Source of the DNA: an uncultured Bacteroidales bacterium | Lineage (GTDB): Bacteria > Bacteroidota > Bacteroidia > Bacteroidales > Paludibacteraceae | Length of the DNA: 6,922 nt | Assembly (NCBI GenBank): GCA_945787425.1 | Contig: CALZHO010000042.1 | Location: 1 to 6,922, forward strand | Reading direction: 5' to 3' | In this document: one piece after another, positions 5,725 to 6,922 of the stretch | How the letters are laid out: every line of letters starts with the position of its first letter | Position numbering within the stretch: the stretch's first letter is position 1 | The notes under the pieces: generated by a model | What the model was told of the DNA's origin: nothing | Seen by the model: only the letters and a program-made list of their open reading frames with translations | The model's database searches: none | Program-made: the position numbers and the translations under genes

Positions 5725-6045
5725 ATGGGTACACTATTATGGTTATTAGACAAAGTATGTGCAGTGTTAGCAGACATAGGGTTACTATGTCTGATAGTCC
5801 TGTTAGTTGCGGGTGATGGGATGAGTGCATTTGTTACCTGTTGTATCATCGGCATCCCATGTGCCGCAGTAGGTGCTTTCGTCGGAGCAAAAACATGGAA
5901 GTATGAAATTGCACCATTTACATTCCTGTTTCGGAATAGGATTCAACTGGGACAATCTCTTACTACTGCTACTATCATTTGGGCTGGGAGATTTTTCCTT
6001 TTTCCTTTTATAGGAGCAGGTATTTATTATGTGGTCGTAGGATAG
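5725..6045 (+). CDS. Small integral membrane protein of unknown function
   Basis: 106 residues; I do not recognise the family. Three hydrophobic stretches suggest three membrane helices: about 12-30 (CAVLADIGLLCLIVLLVAG), 33-54 (MSAFVTCCIIGIPCAAVGAFV, with paired cysteines) and 80-105 (TTATIIWAGRFFLFPFIGAG and on). A polar loop at 55-79 carries KTWKYE and RNR. There is no cleavable signal or catalytic motif. That this is a real gene rests on the strong promoter at 5644-5675, the ATG 43 bases downstream of the predicted start, and the coherent hydrophobic pattern. An upstream ATG at 5714 is out of frame and stops quickly. It stands alone between the tRNA terminator and the LRR gene's own promoter. 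Length and topology are compatible with a small transport accessory or an immunity-type protein, but nothing in the sequence selects one. Confidence 0.72.
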   Translation: MGTLLWLLDKVCAVLADIGLLCLIVLLVAGDGMSAFVTCCIIGIPCAAVGAFVGAKTWKYEIAPFTFLFRNRIQLGQSLTTATIIWAGRFFLFPFIGAGIYYVVVG

Positions 6046-6088
6046 ACTTAATGTATATCCATTTTACGCAATGGTAGCGCGCCAAGGT

Positions 6089-6118
6089 ATGTTTATTAGT
6101 AGGAAACATGACATTTTT
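6089..6118 (+). terminator. Weak possible terminator after the membrane-protein gene
   Basis: ATGTTT (6089-6094) can pair with AAACAT (6104-6109) around a nine-base loop, followed within five bases by a run of five T's (6114-6118). The stem is short and AT-rich. A second small dyad, CCATT/AATGG (6059-6063 and 6070-6074), lies just upstream. Termination here is only suggested. Confidence 0.25.
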
Positions 6119-6158
6119 GATGCAATTTGAAGGTCTCTATGAGAATTAGAAACAAAAA

Positions 6159-6190
6159 TTTGCATATTTCATTCCTTTTTTGTAATTTTG
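6159..6190 (+). promoter_or_regulatory. Bacteroidetes-type promoter of the LRR protein gene
   Basis: TTTG (6159-6162), a 20-base spacer, then TAATTTTG (6183-6190), a perfect TAnnTTTG. It is preceded by a T-run and followed by CAGCGA, the same surroundings as the peptidase promoter. The predicted start is near 6197, giving a leader of about 58 bases before the ATG at 6255. Confidence 0.78.
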
Positions 6191-6225
6191 CAGCGATAAA
6201 TCATTAGGAGCTTGCCGAAAATCCG

Positions 6226-6264
6226 ATGAAGAGTAGGCGCAAATATAACATATTATGGACGTAG
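6226..6264 (+). CDS. Possible 12-residue leader ORF overlapping the LRR gene start
   Basis: ATG at 6226 opens MKSRRKYNILWT and stops at 6262-6264, overlapping the LRR gene's first codons by 10 bases in another frame. An AGGAG lies at 6206-6210, but 15 bases from the ATG is too far for a standard ribosome site. It could be a translational coupling leader or chance. Confidence 0.2.
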   Translation: MKSRRKYNILWT

Positions 6265-6922
6265 AAGTTCTATCTATCACAGAAAGAGAAGTTAATAATC
6301 CTTATTGCCGCTACTATACGGAGCGGACAGACTTAGTGGGAAAAAACGAGATAAGAATAACAGAATACATCTCATGTTACGATGAGTTTTATCCAGATAG
6401 CGATGATGTTTTTTATCTCCCGAAACAAGTCGGAGAAAAGGATGTACATGTTGTTACAGGAAGGACTACTTCTAGCTATGAATACAAATTCTTAGAAAGT
6501 ATTCATAAGATTTATATTCCTAATAATATCATCTTCTGTCATGTGGCGTGGCTAATAGATGCTATAAACTTAGAGAGATTTGAAGTAGAAGAGGGCAATC
6601 AGGCTTATTGTGAGAAAGATGGTATTCTTTATTCTAAGGATATGAAAATTCTTTACAAATGTCCAAGGCATCTTAAAGACAAAGATGGGGTAACGGTTAA
6701 CAAGGTTTGTATTCCCAATGGTGTTGAATACATATACCCACAGGCATTCGATTGCTGTGCAGAGTTAGAGACAATAGATTTGCCTTCATCTCTTGTTTAT
6801 ATTGGAACACAGGCGTTTTGTAAATGTAGCAGTCTCAAGTCAATTACTATTCCTAATACCGTCAAATACATTGATGGATATCATTATCCTGACACATGGA
6901 AACCTGCAATGATGCCTCCTGG
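6255..6922 (+). CDS. BspA-like leucine-rich-repeat (LRR_5) protein, 3' end cut by window edge
   Basis: 222 codons are visible with no stop. The C-terminal half has BspA/LRR_5-type repeats (PF13306 type): VCIPNGVEYIYPQAFDCCAE (151-170), then LETIDLPSSLVYIGTQAFCK (171-190) and LKSITIPNTVKYIDG (194-208). The prolines of the IPN/LPS turns at 154, 177 and 200 give an exact 23-residue period. FEVEEGNQAYCEKDGILYSKDMKILYKCP (109-137) is the 'DGILYSKD' block typical of these proteins. Residues 1-80 are acidic and I do not recognise them. There is no signal peptide: the N-terminus MDVEVLSITEREVNN is polar, unlike classical exported BspA. The ATG at 6255 is the first after an in-frame stop at 6246-6248, about 58 bases after a good promoter start. 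The gene is much AT-richer than the conserved genes (27% G+C in sampled lines against 45-53%). Function unknown; LRRs bind proteins. Confidence 0.85.
   Translation, partial: MDVEVLSITEREVNNPYCRYYTERTDLVGKNEIRITEYISCYDEFYPDSDDVFYLPKQVGEKDVHVVTGRTTSSYEYKFLESIHKIYIPNNIIFCHVAWLIDAINLERFEVEEGNQAYCEKDGILYSKDMKILYKCPRHLKDKDGVTVNKVCIPNGVEYIYPQAFDCCAELETIDLPSSLVYIGTQAFCKCSSLKSITIPNTVKYIDGYHYPDTWKPAMMPP

Overview
The window looks like chromosomal DNA of a member of the Bacteroidales (Prevotella, Bacteroides or Paludibacteraceae-like; I cannot fix the genus). Three things point there. Four promoters carry the Bacteroidetes sigma-factor signature, TAnnTTTG with a TTG element exactly 20 bases upstream. 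The start codons lack Shine-Dalgarno sequences. The proteins also fit: a GH13_8-type branching enzyme, a PepO-like M13 lipoprotein and a BspA-like leucine-rich-repeat protein.

Layout: (1) 1-2763, minus strand: glgB (glycogen branching enzyme) followed by nagB (glucosamine-6-phosphate deaminase, cut by the left edge of the window). They are separated by 104 bases holding two copies of a 20-base GC-rich repeat. (2) 2764-2915: a compact divergent promoter region in which the glgB promoter and the peptidase promoter are mirror images about one centre. (3) 2916-5520, plus strand: a predicted secreted M13 zinc metallopeptidase lipoprotein, a 139-base intergenic stretch packed with small hairpins, a Dabb-domain protein, tRNA-Pro(CGG) and a strong rho-independent terminator. 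I see no internal promoter or terminator in this stretch, so the three genes may share a transcript. (4) 5521-6922, plus strand: an accessory-looking segment downstream of the tRNA. It holds a small three-helix membrane protein of unknown function and the first 222 codons of a BspA-like LRR protein, each with its own clear promoter. The LRR gene is much richer in A+T than the conserved genes.

The two minus-strand genes belong to carbon storage and amino-sugar catabolism (glycogen branching; glucosamine-6-P to fructose-6-P). The plus-strand genes share no obvious pathway. No complete new system is evident. The least explained feature is the run of different small stem-loops between the peptidase and the Dabb gene, four of which end in TGAA. 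The symmetric promoter and the signal-peptide-less LRR protein come next. No gene-free stretch exceeds 300 bases.
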